Source of the DNA: Tubulanus polymorphus
Lineage: Eukaryota > Nemertea > Palaeonemertea > Tubulaniformes > Tubulanidae
Assembly: GCF_964204645.1 (NCBI RefSeq)
Contig: NC_134034.1
Location: forward strand, 5,575,414-5,639,413
DNA: 64,000 nt
Reading direction: 5' to 3'
Part shown: positions 1 to 12,099 of the stretch, piece after piece
Layout of the letters: each line of letters opens with the position of its first letter
How positions within the stretch are numbered: the first letter of the stretch is position 1
The notes under the pieces: model-generated
What the model saw: only the letters and a program-made list of their open reading frames with translations
What the model was told of the DNA's origin: nothing
The model's database searches: none
Made by a program: the position numbers and the translations under genes

Positions 1-123
1 GGAAAAAATGTGTTTTGTGGTCCGTCTAAACGGTCTGATGTGACGGATTATTGTACTTAACTTTAAAGCTATTCACTGCATAGTAAATTAATTGATTATG
101 AACTATTGTTTTTCAATTTTCAG

Positions 124-3100
124 TTTAGCAGTCAGTATATTAGTAGCTCCTGGCGGCTGGATTGATCAAACGATGACAATGGGGCGCAGTGGTTTGTTTC
201 ATATGCTAGCCAAATCGTAAGTAGGCCTATTCGAAGTTTTCTGTAAGGTTAAAGGAGACACCGTGTTTCTCATGGCCGGTCGGGCTAATCAGTGCAAAAA
301 TAAGGTCAAATATATATCTTTTTCTAGCCTTACTGCACACATTTTGCGCACAGAATCGGGATAAATATGCATAGATGGGGAAATGCGCAGCAGTTTTATT
401 CCACAAATGTTCCAAATTATATGTACCGTGTCCATGAACTTCATAATAATGATGATTTGGACAGTTTCCTCATCATATACGATTCAAATCATATACATTG
501 TATCGATGTACCATGGGCCCAGCGACACCGCCCACTTGGAAAAGTGGTCTGAAATGCTCAACAATCTGACAATTTGAAGATTGACGACATAATCATAAAA
601 AGCACAATCATTCTGACCACGATCATAAAAGCGTCACAATCTACAACCTCGCTATCGATGATTGTGATAAATAGCTACGTTTCAATATTCAACTCATCCT
701 GGTGGTGAGAACAATGCACTGTAACACTAATTCAATATGAGCACATGACATTGCTAACAATTATGGAATATCTAGACTTGTTAGAATATGTTTTCCTAGC
801 CACAGGCGACAGCGGTTCTCGGGCTTAGGCTCAAACTCGAACTCCAAAATTACCATGCTTTCGTTCCGATTGATGGTGAAAAATATAATTAAATATCAAT
901 GTCCCCCTATACACCAGGCCTAGGAATGGATGGATGCCCCTGGCAGGGACATTGCGAGGACTGATAAACGGGTCGGTGCGCGTAGTCGCAGTGGATAAAT
1001 GTCATTGATTGGACCATATCTTATGGACTATAGAGTTCGTTAAAGCTATCTCGACCAAGTCACTTACGTCGATAATACTTATTAATTTTAGTTGGGAAAA
1101 TTGGCGTTTTGACGTAAATGGTGTATTACCGAAAGATCTTGAAAAACGTGGTGTAAGTAAGATGCATCTTCCGCTATTTTGTATTTCAAACCTATGAACG
1201 CAATCGTGGAAAATAGTCATTCTATTCTTTTGCAGGTTAGTGATCCAAAATTTCTACCAAATTACCCATATCGGGATGATGCTATGCTGCTATATGGAGC
1301 AATTGAGGAATACGTCAAAGAGATAATTGATCTGTATTATGGTAAGTTCCACACGATGTTCATCGATTATTTTTTCCATGCAATTGTGCTTTTGGATTTT
1401 TGATAACGTAATATAGGCTATAGCCCTCTCGACATTTTATTATTTATTTCTCGACATTTCGAGGAATTGCAAAACGTCCCCCGCCAATTAGTGTTTGGGT
1501 ATTTCAACGATTGTACGACTGCTCATATGCCAGTAGCGCAGTTAGAGCAGCCACCTTCGACTAGTTCACCATCTAGCGGACAACCAGGTCAGTAGGTCAG
1601 TCATCCGCGAGGTGACATTGCCCATACCTCAATGTTTTCATTGTCACTGTCCATGTGACGATGCCGGTGAGTGGGATCTTGGAGTAATCATATTACTCCA
1701 ATCTTGGACTAATCATGATTACTCCAAGGTGGGATTGAGTGATGAACAAAATAGCATTTTCAAGGGATGACGGACAACATACGCGAGTAAAATGCAATCA
1801 CATGGTAAAGGAATGTTTCATTCACAGCCCGTCATAAGTCAGACGGATTAAAAAAAACAACGTATATTCAAACGTGGTTTGCAAAATAATACACACACTT
1901 TTTCAGTTTTCTTCAGAGAAACAAAATAGACGCCCAGGGTTTTGTGAAGTTTCAGCGTCAGATAAAATACATCGCATAGCTGAATGAGACATTCTTTTCC
2001 ATTTTTGGCTCGCGTTAGCCTATGTCAACGGTCTGGCCGATCGATAATCATTCGTATGCTTAATACACTACGCTCAAAGCTATTTTTAGCACACTCAATT
2101 AACGCAATTTCAGTAGCTTGTAGTTTCACTAATAATCGGCGAATTGAAGGGATTGAGTAGAAATATATTTCGTAATTTGTTTCTCTTTATGGTGCGCAAA
2201 GTTGAAAGCGTAGGTTTCATATTTTTTGAGAAATTAACCAAAACGTGTCAAATATTCGATTTATTTGAGCACGTTTTTTTTATGCAGCATCTTTAACCGT
2301 CCAGAATTATACATGTGAAAATACAATGCTATTTACGTCGGAAGAACTTTTTCTTGTCCAGATCCGACGCTTCGTTCGGTAGTTATGGGCATCAAAGGCG
2401 AAACCGCCCAAAATCTCGGTTATACATAATTTGTGTTTGACTTCCATCATGACGTCATCGCATTCGTTGAATATGTAAATGAGGTGGATCAGCAGGTACG
2501 CACGTTATTTCGCTTAACAAAATGGCGGCACAATTGAAGAGGTTGATATTCATCATTTCTAGCGCGAATACTGATACTCAAGGCGTATGATATAACGATT
2601 TATTGTGTGCAATGTGTTTAATGATTCATCTAGTTTGAAATCCCGTGCACAAGGTAACGTTGCATCAAGAAATCTGACGAAATTCTGGTGTCAAATTGCG
2701 GAAATTTACTTCCATGTTCGCCACATGGCTAATTCACTGATGATACTGATCAGCTGGTAGCATCGAATCTTTTAAGATGAGTCTGATATTTACACGACTG
2801 GAATAATTGTTTTATCATCATTAATTGAAGTCATTTTATTAACGTTCGCATAAGCGATCCGTTTTGGAGCCTGATTATTTGTATTAGTTTGTAAATCGCG
2901 GCACAGTGATGAGCGTTCGCGTTGATAAGTCGCGTATGCAATATCGGCTTATACTCTCGCGTTCACTGCGTGTATGTATCAGTCGTCGATAACGCGCGCC
3001 CCGGTGAAGGTCGCGCGTAACAACGATTTATGTATGAGTGAAGATGTAAGCTTGCCTGCCGACTAAAAGCAATCCTATCGTGAAATTATTAAAAATCATG

Positions 3101-4976
3101 TCAGTCGATAAACTTTATTTCGTCATTAACCGGCAATGTCCTCAAATTTGCATAGATTTGGGAGCTTCTGTCCCAATTGGGCCGTATGATAATGAAAAAC
3201 CTCCGATGAAACCCAGGCTCTCACTTTGTATTTTAATGGGTCACTCATAGCTTTAGTTGTTTTATATGTCATTCCAGGGATGAATTAAGATTATGAACAT
3301 TAATTTGGTGAGACAAAAATTCCCGTAATGGATTTTTCAAAGATTCCATTCTCGTAAAAAAGTCAATTATCACTGACCAAAATCAAATTAAATCCTTTTT
3401 TATATATTTTTAATTTTCAATGAAATGAACTTTTGCGTACTACATGAAAATTTTTTTACTTCACACCAGTTTAGCGAGTCACCGGACCATTGATCCTTTA
3501 TTTTAGAATTGCTTGCAGCACGGATTCCATTCCCGACTTCTGCAAAAATCGTAAAACTGAAATGGTTGCTTGTAGCTTGAACACTGCTGAAACAGGGTCT
3601 CGGTTTCTCGGCAGAATGATGTGCCTTTTACACAAATTGATCTTTATAAAGAATATGCTTTTTCATTAGACGCTGACGAAAAATTGAAGAAAGACTCGGA
3701 AATACAGAATTGGGCAGCTGAGCTGAGCAAGCCATTTAATGCTAATGGCTGTGGAATTAAGGTACTCAATTAATACGTAAAATGTTGCAGGTTAATGTTG
3801 CATATACTTCCATGACGTACGCTCTAATTCAGACTTTACAGTGTGCAGATTAAATTTCTTTGTTTGGTTTTGTTTGATTCATCTTAGGGTATGCCAGGAG
3901 GAGGGAAGTTTAATTCGACCGATGAGCTGAGGACGGTATGCACGTCTGTTATATTTATGTGTAGTGTGGGTCACGCCGCTGTTAATTTCTACCAGTATGA
4001 GGCTTACGCCTTTCCACCAAACTATCCTGCAAGCATGGCAGGGCATCCTCCCAAGAATAAGGTACACGTAGATTCATATCTTTTTAATATCGTAATAGTT
4101 CGTACCCTTTATTTACGCCACCACAACTTTTCGGATATTTCATAATCATGTAGAATAGGCGAAGATTGTCGTTATGTTTTACCGTAGATACTGCATGATG
4201 TGATTTCTAACTACAATTGTAGGATTCCATTTTTTTCAATCACATTTCTTGAGTTCAAACAACTTGTATGAAGTCGAGATGTTTTTAAGTACTGCCTGAT
4301 TTTTGTACGGAAGCCAATACGTACCTATCGCTTCGATCAAGTAAAATTAGGTTTAATAGAGCATTATCTAATTGGTGTATTCATGATGTGCTTGGTGTTC
4401 ATACATATTATAATCAGTACATATTAATGGTGGTTTGCAAATACTATCTATCCCAGGATCCATTGGACGAATCACATTTGATCGATGCACTTCCCGACAA
4501 GGAGAAGACGTTGGACACAATGTTGATGACACAGACACTGAGTCAGCGGGCTACTAAATCTCTGGGAGATTTCGAAGTTAATTACCTCTTCGATCCACCT
4601 GCCTTGGTAGCCGTACAAAGGTAGGCTTTTTCTCATTTCGTTTTTTGGAAATTTTGTTTGTGAACATAAAAGCGTGGCGTGATAATAATTCTGTCGCTTG
4701 TTTGGCGAGCTGTTTTGGACGTTGCGTTCTACGCTGGATCCAGTTCGATATTTGTGACTACATGAATTAGAGTTTATACATTGGAAATGAAACATGTGCA
4801 ACTCAAGAGGGAGAAATCACTGCAGGGTTTTGAACATCTACTCTTGCATTCTATTTTGCAGGTTTCGAGGAAAGTTACAGAAAATCAGCAAAACCATTAG
4901 GTCGTCTGATTCGCGTCGCAAGGACAAATATTGCATACTAGACCCAACGATCGTTCCAAATTCCATTAGTATCTAA
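124..4976 (+). CDS. Lipoxygenase, 3' part (last seven exons)
   Basis: Exons by GT-AG boundaries and matching phases are 124-216, 1092-1152, 1236-1341, 3670-3761, 3888-4061, 4457-4620 and 4862-4976 (TAA). The protein matches the C-terminal half of animal lipoxygenases, non-haem iron dioxygenases that add O2 to polyunsaturated fatty acids such as arachidonate. The first exon has the family block APGGWIDQTMTMGRSG. The fifth exon has the helix HAAVNF, whose His and the Asn four residues on are iron ligands; Asn here is as in coral 8R-lipoxygenase rather than His as in mammalian 15-lipoxygenase. The chain ends exactly in Ile (NSISI), the C-terminal carboxylate ligand. The N-terminal PLAT domain and the HxxxxH ligand pair lie upstream of the window. 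No break is seen in these exons. Subtype (5-, 8-, 12-, or fused to allene oxide synthase) cannot be told from this part. Confidence 0.95.
516..590. repeat. Dispersed-repeat fragment in a lipoxygenase intron
   Basis: The stretch around 'cttggaaaagtgg' and 'gctcaacaatctgacaattt' is a diverged match to the start of the repeats at 60.8 kb and 62.7 kb. The rest of the intron 217-1091 shows no gene or other repeat that I recognise. Confidence 0.55.
1679..1727. repeat. Pair of short palindromes in lipoxygenase intron 3
   Basis: Two adjacent palindromes lie here, one at 1679-1701 with arms TTGGAGTAAT/ATTACTCCAA and a near copy at 1704-1727. The remainder of this long intron (1342-3669) shows no further coding or repeat structure that I can support. 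Confidence 0.7.
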
Positions 4977-5086
4977 GATACTACTCACGATTGTCAAATA
5001 CAGCGACCGTAATTTGTATCTAAATACGCACTAAATATAAATTATATCTAAAAACGAATATGAAAAAAAAATATTATATCTTTATA

Positions 5087-5092
5087 AATAAA
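5087..5092 (+). promoter_or_regulatory. Poly(A) signal of the lipoxygenase gene
   Basis: A canonical AATAAA lies 111 bases after the lipoxygenase stop codon in AT-rich sequence, followed by a GT-rich stretch. Confidence 0.7.
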
Positions 5093-7236
5093 GACGTAGG
5101 TTGTTCTCGCACTCTACGCAACTGTTGTACTGTTGTGTGCGGTTGACATTATTCAAAAGATGGAGAAATTCCAGAAGAGATTTTTTACTAAATATTTAGC
5201 TAAATGTCAGAAAGATTGACTATTTCAAAGGATCAATGCGTAAGAAAAAGTTTATCTCCTTTGAAGAGGGTCAAATTCCAGCTGTTCGCTTGCCAGTTAA
5301 ATGTTTTCCGACTGCAACATTCCGCACTAATTTGCATTGAGTTGTCCATATTTATCGTTGCAATGACAAAAGGTTTATTTGCATGTTTAGATGGCAGTAT
5401 CGGCTTATTTAATGATAATTTAGTGATAATAATTTATTCAGCCTATAATCAATATAAAATATGCTCATCATACAACAAAAGAAAACATGGAAACAGAGAA
5501 AACGCAAAACGAGGTTAATTAAAAGCTTTGATGAACAAATGGGTTTTTGAGCTTAGATTTGAAGATACATCGATTGAAGGACTAGATTTTGGACTAGGTA
5601 AAGTATTCCAGAGTACTGAGGCAGAGTATGCGAAGGCTCTGTCCGGATGAGACAAGATTAACGTGGGGAATGACTAAGGATTGATTGCTAGATCTTAAAA
5701 CTCATCTCTCCGTTTTACAATATCATTACTTCTTTTGGTTTATTTCTAAAGAGGGGCGGGTACTTCGCTAGTATATGATACATGAGTCCATTCGTTTTGT
5801 ATACCGAATGGTCCTAAAAGAAAAACCCGATTTTTAATACGTTAGAGATATCGTTGTAAAACAACCTACCTCGAATTTTAAAATTGAAAGCAATGTGATC
5901 AAGGCTAAAAATTGGTACATTGTTTCTCATTTCTGGAGCTTAAACGTTGACCGAGCCAGCCACCGAGTTACCCTGTACATTAATTCTTTTCATCAATCAT
6001 GATCAAGCAGCTCACCATAGTTATTAGAAAAAATATGTAATTCATTTGTATAATGTTCAATGTCATTTGCATATCTTATACTGTTTACTTGTCACGAGCT
6101 TGATGTCTGACTGTTTGTTACGCCAGCCTCTTCCGGACTGGTGAGAGGCGCAAACACTACAAAACGGTTTCCAGATCAATAATTTTTGTCTCAATGATAA
6201 TCAAGAGTTCTTTACATTGGATACTACCTAACACTGCCTTAGGTTTTATAGTTTTACATTTTTGAATTGATTCCTGATAGTTGCTTACTTGAATAGACAA
6301 ACACATAAGAAGTATAAATCTATCATTGTTAACATGTGCAATGGTTGGGTAAAATACTTTTTCAGCGCCGCAAGCACGGATGATGCCAATTAGCCATGCG
6401 TTTAGATTGCAAATTCAATAAGATTTAAACCAACAAAAACATCCAATTTCGTAAAGGAAAACCTCAAATCCAATTCAATTTTATTCAGGAAAATCATATA
6501 ATCAAATTCATAATATTCGGCGATATATCGCGCAGATAGTCATTGATTATTGTTGAGCAAAGAAAACACCAAACTATTTCTACCAAACGCCTATCTTTAT
6601 TAATACTTGACCGCACGTTTGATAACGGTTTCGGTTTGTTTTGGTTCCCACGATGATGTCTTTTACATCTAATGTATTTTCTTCCGTGATAATAATAAAG
6701 TTGATTGTAATCGCAGTATTAACCAGAAAAAGAGTTTGCTTTTAGTCCATGTCGTATCATTCAGAAGGAATTGACCTTGATTCTTAGACGAAGGCAAGTG
6801 AAACGAAAAGCCGCCTATCATATCTGTAGGATCCGAGGTACGGGTTTTTGTAAATAGGTAATTCGTCATCGGCGTGACATCGCCTGTCAGTATGGCTAAG
6901 CTAAATTTAGATGCGCACGCAGTGTCTATGCGGTCTATAATAGAAGTCTACACAATAGGATTATCAGTGACAAATGATAATCAACTGAATATAATTTCAA
7001 ACTGATATAACGAGAAATATGAAGTCCGCAAAGTTTCCAGTGGCAGGGCTTTTAGTGTAACCGCTAAACGCCGAAACGCCGAATCTTTCCGGACTGCGAT
7101 AAGGACCCAAGATTACACCACCGTTAAAATATTTTTGTCAAAAATAAATGTTACACTCACATCACGACATTTTAGTTTTCCTCACTTCGCGGGTTGACCT
7201 TTTTACCACTATTTTTGTACTACTTTTGACATTTTG
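5093..7236. other. Intergenic, nothing recognised
   Basis: Short ORFs here, such as one at 5204-5518, have no splice context, motif or composition that would support them. No repeat family is obvious. Confidence 0.5.
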
Positions 7237-7302
7237 GCATCCTCCCCAGGCAGGGATTCGAACGTAATGCCACCATGTTCGAATCCCTGCAGAGGGAGGA
7301 TG
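7237..7302. repeat. Short hairpin of the tRNA-like TIR family
   Basis: The left arm (7237-7263) and the right arm (from about 7277) are near-perfect reverse complements around a loop of about 13 bases. Each arm contains TTCGAATCCCTGC-type sequence like the ends of the element at 9647-9985. It looks like a solo-TIR or deletion derivative. I could not find a convincing target duplication. Confidence 0.65.
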
Positions 7303-7649
7303 AGAAAATGGCGGCTGTTTCATTGTCGCAATGTCGTGTAGTCGATCAGTGTGAATGCACGAGACTAAACTTATTTTCATTTGCGAATACTTAGTTTAGT
7401 TGACAGTTTTTTATAATAAAGTTTTTTCAAATATTTGTCGTTGAATATTTTTGCTATACGAGGAAAGACGAGACTCAAAAACCGATAACTTTTATTGTAC
7501 ATGTATACTCTGTATTGGAATCTAAGGTTGGCTTCCGAGCCTCGTGCAACATTTTGATTGAATGAATCATGTGACAAGCGAGGCTCTCTGGTTGTAACGG
7601 CTCCATTTCGTAGTCCTAAAAATTTTTTCTAGTTGTTTGGCTCCATTTG

Positions 7650-8566
7650 GGGTGTCACTAAACCTAAGACCCCCCGAACCTAAGACCTAAGACCCGTTAG
7701 GTCTTATGTTTATGGGGTCTTAGGTTTAGCATATCATATATAGGTGTCACAAAACCTAAGACCCATAAACCTAAGACCCCCATATATCTCGGCCAAAGAA
7801 CACAAAAAACGAATTAGAGTCAGGTCTTATGTTAATAAACCTAAGACCCATAAACCTAAGACCTAAATGAACCAAATTTGAATAAATGATCCATCAATAG
7901 TGTATTCAAATTTGGTTCATTTATCAGAGACCAGATATTTGGGGGTCTTAGGTTTATGGGTCTTAAGTTTAGTATATTATATATAGGTGTCACTAAACCT
8001 AAGATAAGACCCATAAACATAAGACCTGACTCTAATTCTTTATTTGTGTGCTTTGGTCGATTTTAAAGGGTTCCAATATATAGGTATTAGTTAAAATGAT
8101 CCATCAATAGTCTATTGAAATTTGATTCATTTATCAGAGACCAGATATTTGGGGGTCTTAGGTTTATGGGTCTTAGGTTTAGTAGGTGTCACTAAACCTA
8201 AGACCCATAATTATAAGACCCGACTCTAATTCTTTATTTGTGTGCTTTGGTCGATTTTAAAGGGTTCTAATATTTAGGTATTAGTTAAAATGATCCATCA
8301 ATAGTCTATTTAAATTTGGTTCATTTATCAGAGACCAGATATTTGGGGGTCTTAGGTTTATGGGTCTTAGTTTTATTATATTATATAAAGGTATCACTAA
8401 ACCTAAGACCCATTAACATAAGACCTGACTCTAATTCGTTTTTTGTGTACTTTGGCCGGTATATTTGGGGGTCTTAGGTTTATGGGCCTTAGGTTTAGTA
8501 TATTATATATAGGTGTCACTAAACCTAAGAACCGATAAACATAAGGTCTTAGGTTTAGCGACACCC
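7650..8566. mobile_element. 917 bp TIR element built of internal tandem repeats
   Basis: The element begins and ends with GGGTGTCRCTAAACCTAAG as an inverted pair. It is flanked by the exact 10 bp direct repeat GCTCCATTTG (7640-7649 and 8567-8576). The interior is about three tandem units of roughly 190-210 bp, with 'gatccatcaatag' recurring near 7888, 8098 and 8291. Each unit is itself studded with both orientations of GGTCTTAGGTTTA. There is no ORF. The 9-10 bp duplication fits a non-autonomous Mutator-like element. Confidence 0.8.
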
Positions 8567-8576
8567 GCTCCATTTG

Positions 8577-9637
8577 TTATAAAATCATTGAAACAAAGAA
8601 AATTGCTTATGTAGAAAGCAAATATTTATGTTTATGTTTTATTGGGAGAGTTCTTTCCTTCATCAATGTATGATAATGATGTTTTCGTTCACCATTTAAT
8701 CAATACTGAAATTTTTAAAGTGTTCATTAGACGCTGGGCTATATGTCGGTATTTACACGTAGATGCCGCGGGTGCCATCAGGTGAGTCGATCGCTTTTCG
8801 AAATGAAATTTAAGTTCATTTTGTGAAAACTTTATGAGGTGTATGTATAAGGTGCGTGAAACTCCAGACCAATTTTGGAAATGAGATAAAACCAAGAATT
8901 CTAGTCTTCATGAATTTTTTATAAAACGAGGAATAATTTTCGGTACTTCTGACATTAGGGTAGAAACGGATGAAAAAAAATTGAAGCATTTGACATAAAT
9001 TGCCCATGGGCAAAGTGTGGTTTACCTTGGAAGCTAGAGGTTGTTTGGAGTAAGGGCAGTGCTTGAAAAATCTTATTATTTCGTGACTTCAAAGTTCTAG
9101 AAGTTTATAATGTATTTTATCTTTCTTACAGTATTATTTTGTAGTCAAATAAGGCCAAAGATAAACATTTGTTTATGGTCTACGTCCAAAATTACAGGCA
9201 GGCGCGGCAGGGAAACTATTTCATATTTTCAAAAAAATATTTTTCACAATATGAAAAAATATTCAAATAAAATTCATATGATGTCACATAACAGAGGGTG
9301 GCTGAATATTGAGTCTTGGGAACGAAACCTCTTCCAATGTATGGCCGCGGAAGCTAAAACACCGGGGCGAAGCATTAGATCGTTTTAAATCCTGGAATTT
9401 ACCACTACAATATTCAGACCTCGACCTATACCCATAGTTTGCTGCTTAGTATTTTCAGGTCACAAGAAATTACAATTTATTACAAATTCCATCAAACAGA
9501 AAACACAGCGCTCATCTTCTGCTACGACGATTATTCAGCCTGTTATCATACCAAACGTGCACGCACCAAGCAGCGCTACAGCATCACCATATAGTAGTCT
9601 GTATGAGCGAGCGTATGTTTGTGTGTGCAACAGTCTT
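8577..9637. other. Intergenic, nothing recognised
   Basis: An ORF of 92 codons at 9110-9388 lies here. It has no recognisable domain, so I do not call it a gene. Confidence 0.45.
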
Positions 9638-9646
9638 ATGTTTAGC

Positions 9647-9985
9647 CATCCTCCCTCTGCAGGGACTCGAACCTGATGGCATCGCTACACTCAGCCACGG
9701 CACGAACCCCTGCATCAGTAGACCGGGTGCGCAGGTACATGCGTAGCTTTCCGAACGAAAACTGGCGGCACCAATCAGATTGCTCGTTGTATAATCGTTG
9801 AGGCAAATTTCAAGGAAGAACTATAAATGGGAAAACCCGGGCTAAAATAAAACGGGATTTCTGATTGGCTAAAAATCACATCATCTTAACTGCGCATGTA
9901 TCTGCGCACACGGTCGATTATGGCAGGGTTTCGTGCCGTGGCAATCTCGATGCCATCAGGTTCGAATCCCTGCCGGGGGAGGATG
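9647..9985. mobile_element. Foldback MITE with tRNA-like B boxes in its ends
   Basis: This 339 bp element is almost a complete palindrome. Its ends CATCCTCCC.../...GGGAGGATG extend inward for well over 100 bases, and inner blocks such as 'gtgcgcaggtacatgcg' are also mirrored. It is flanked by the exact 9 bp duplication ATGTTTAGC (9638-9646 and 9986-9994). Both ends contain the RNA polymerase III B-box-like word GGTTCGAATCC or a near form. There is no ORF. Related pieces lie at 7237-7302 and 38716-38780. Confidence 0.85.
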
Positions 9986-10235
9986 ATGTTTAGCAAGCAC
10001 TCTCGCGCAAGTAGAGGCCTTGTATAGTGAACGTTCGCTTCACTTCAATCTCAATCACCAATCACCGGGTATTAAAATGAAACAATACCTTTGGCGATAT
10101 GTGAAATAATTATATTCTCACCAGCAAAGAGCATTTAAAATTCGCACATTTACGGCACCAGTCCAATAAAACGTTCGCCATTAATGGCTTGCCCATAATT
10201 ATTTTAGTAGCGCCGGAATTCCCCGTATATCCCAA

Positions 10236-10361
10236 AAACAGCCAATCACATTCGCTCGTAGAGACGACGCCCCCCGATTGAGGTCATTGCAATTTTATGC
10301 GCAAGAGCTAAGAATTTTCCCGCCAAAAGCAGTTTTTCGTCGAATTTAAACAAAGTTGACC
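10236..10361 (+). promoter_or_regulatory. Candidate promoter with CCAAT and E2F-type sites
   Basis: An 'agccaatcac' CCAAT-type site lies near 10240, and TTTTCCCGCCAAAA, a good E2F-type site, lies at 10315-10328. The ATG at 10362 follows. The combination is typical of cell-cycle gene promoters. No expression evidence is available here. Confidence 0.4.
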
Positions 10362-10511
10362 ATGTCATCGACGGAGGCTCATCATGTCTTCAATCGCATC
10401 GATTATACGTCGTTTAACCCGAGAACCAATGAAAAAAATGCTCTCATAAAAAAAAACGTAACGCAATTTTACATGAATTGGCTCAATGCCAACCTCATAC
10501 TGCTGACAAAG
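10362..10511 (+). CDS. Possible first coding exon of an unknown gene
   Basis: The ATG at 10362 opens a 50-codon stretch (MSSTEAHHVFNRID...) that ends in AAG followed by a good donor, gtaaac. I do not recognise the family. A possible terminal exon lies at 10744-10967 after a strong 'ttttctcctttttag' acceptor and ends in a stop. However, its open frame needs a phase-1 partner while this exon ends in phase 0, so either a middle exon is missing or the two are unrelated. Confidence 0.35.
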
Positions 10512-10743
10512 GTAAACCAAAAACACTTCACCCAAAATATCATAAAAACGGAAGAAATACATGAATGGAGGTCTGTTATCAAATGTTACTACTAGGGAAG
10601 TGAATATCTAATGAAAAATATTTGAAAAATGTGTTGTATTTTTGGATTAATTTATCTTTCTGACAATTTATCTATCCAATTATCTATTATCGTACATCAA
10701 AACAACAATGTCTATTTAAATTTTCCGGTTTTCTCCTTTTTAG

Positions 10744-10967
10744 AAATATCAGCAAGGATCAGAGTGATACCATCACGAGCCGTATTATTTATGAATTCCA
10801 ATGTTCAGACTAACCCAAATATGATTCCGTTAATGCTGAGGTCTTATTTACAGATTTATGAATCTTTGCTAGGTATATCAGCCAAGAACCGAAAAAGAAT
10901 TGTTTTAACGTATGCTGATTTATGGTCTGCGTTGGCAGATAAGCTTACTACATCGTTTGTTATCTGA
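10744..10967 (+). CDS. Possible terminal exon, family unknown
   Basis: After a polypyrimidine acceptor, an open frame of about 74 codons (contains NPNMIPLMLRSYLQIYESLL) runs to TGA. Its amphipathic helical look is protein-like, but nothing is recognisable. Its phase does not join the exon at 10362-10511 directly. Confidence 0.3.
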
Positions 10968-11302
10968 CACCTAAAAACAGCAACGCATACCAGAAACCAA
11001 CGTTACGAATTAAAAAGCTGAAAATGGTTAGGAATTATTTGCAGTAGGCCCCATAAGATTGTTGCCTCGGAACCAGAAATAACAGTAGCGCAGCAACTTG
11101 GTATTATGTACCTATAACGCAGTCTATACATTATGTTAGTGAAGCGCTCCGATGTGTTATTTCGCCCTAGTTTTTCGTTCGGTTACAGGTATTCCGCCGG
11201 TAAACGGTCATTTTCCCAGTCAAAATTATCTGAATTTTTCCGTATCTGTGTCAACAAAATTCCCCAAACCAGTAAGTAATATGACAAATTGTAAGTGGCA
11301 AA

Positions 11303-11530
11303 TGTAACGATCCTGTCTTCTAAATGTCTAATACCTCCTTTAAGGATGATCTACGCTCCGACGATAGGCTATAAAGGGGCAATTTATCCCGAACAAAAGA
11401 ACAACGAACTTACTCGGACAATGGATTCACTTCAAAGAGACCCCACCTAGCGGTGATTTATTACACTATACATTACACTAATTACCGACGGTAAACTATA
11501 TACATAATAACGTGTACGAGACCCGTTACA
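11303..11530 (-). mobile_element. 3' LTR of the Gypsy element
   Basis: On the - strand this 228 bp segment begins TGTAACGGG and ends ATCGTTACA, giving the TG...CA ends with short inverted repeats expected of an LTR. It lies directly downstream of a polypurine tract. The matching 5' LTR was not found near 19-21 kb, so the element appears 5' truncated. Confidence 0.75.
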
Positions 11531-11550
11531 CCACCCCCCCCCCTCCCCCC
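11531..11550 (-). other. Polypurine tract of the Gypsy element
   Basis: On the - strand this is an almost pure G run with one A (pattern G6-A-G10-TGG), abutting the LTR start TGTAAC. Such a tract primes plus-strand DNA synthesis in LTR retroelements. Confidence 0.75.
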
Positions 11551-12099
11551 GAAAGTGTCGTAAGCGTAGCTTACAACCGTACATACGTCCAGTATTTACA
11601 GTTCATATATCATGTCGATATTCAGTGTCCGTTACAAAATGTCATAAACTACGGGTTACGCAAACACACACATTCGCACACATTCGGTATTTACAGTTCG
11701 CAATTCGCAATAAATCCAATTATCCAACGCGACCCAACTGATACACCAACACTACGCTTATGTTCCACTGGGGGTAGATTAGTGGCGATTAAACCATTTG
11801 AAGGTACTCGCTCAATAATCAACACACTTGCCTAGGTCGGTGAACAGCAGGTTTCTACGTGCAAAAATCACAGAAGGTTCATCAGGTCGGTTGGGCCTCC
11901 TGTAGAAGGTTCCAACATGAGTCTGATTCCGTATCAACAAGGTAAGCTAAAAATCAAAATCAAAAACAACTGCCGTACCCAAATTCGAGGTAAAACATGT
12001 CAGCTCGGTAACCAGTTATGGGTAATGAAAGGAGAGTATGGATGATTTAACCGCTGTACGGTGCCCACCCTACTACCACATCATATCCCCAAGTGACCC
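11551..12099 (-). other. 3' noncoding part of the Gypsy element
   Basis: Between the polypurine tract and the stop of the SGNH-like ORF no open frame is conserved. A 107-codon + strand ORF at 11512-11835 overlaps the tract and looks spurious. Confidence 0.5.

Noticed and set aside
7650-8566. Telomeric or CRISPR-like repeat array.
   Set aside because: GGTCTTAGGTTTA resembles TTAGGG only in part, units are ~200 bp and inverted copies alternate. The block has TIRs and a 10 bp target duplication, so it is a transposon.
11512-11835. 107-codon + strand ORF with a proline run.
   Set aside because: The proline run is the complement of the Gypsy polypurine tract, so the ORF is a shadow of the LTR element.
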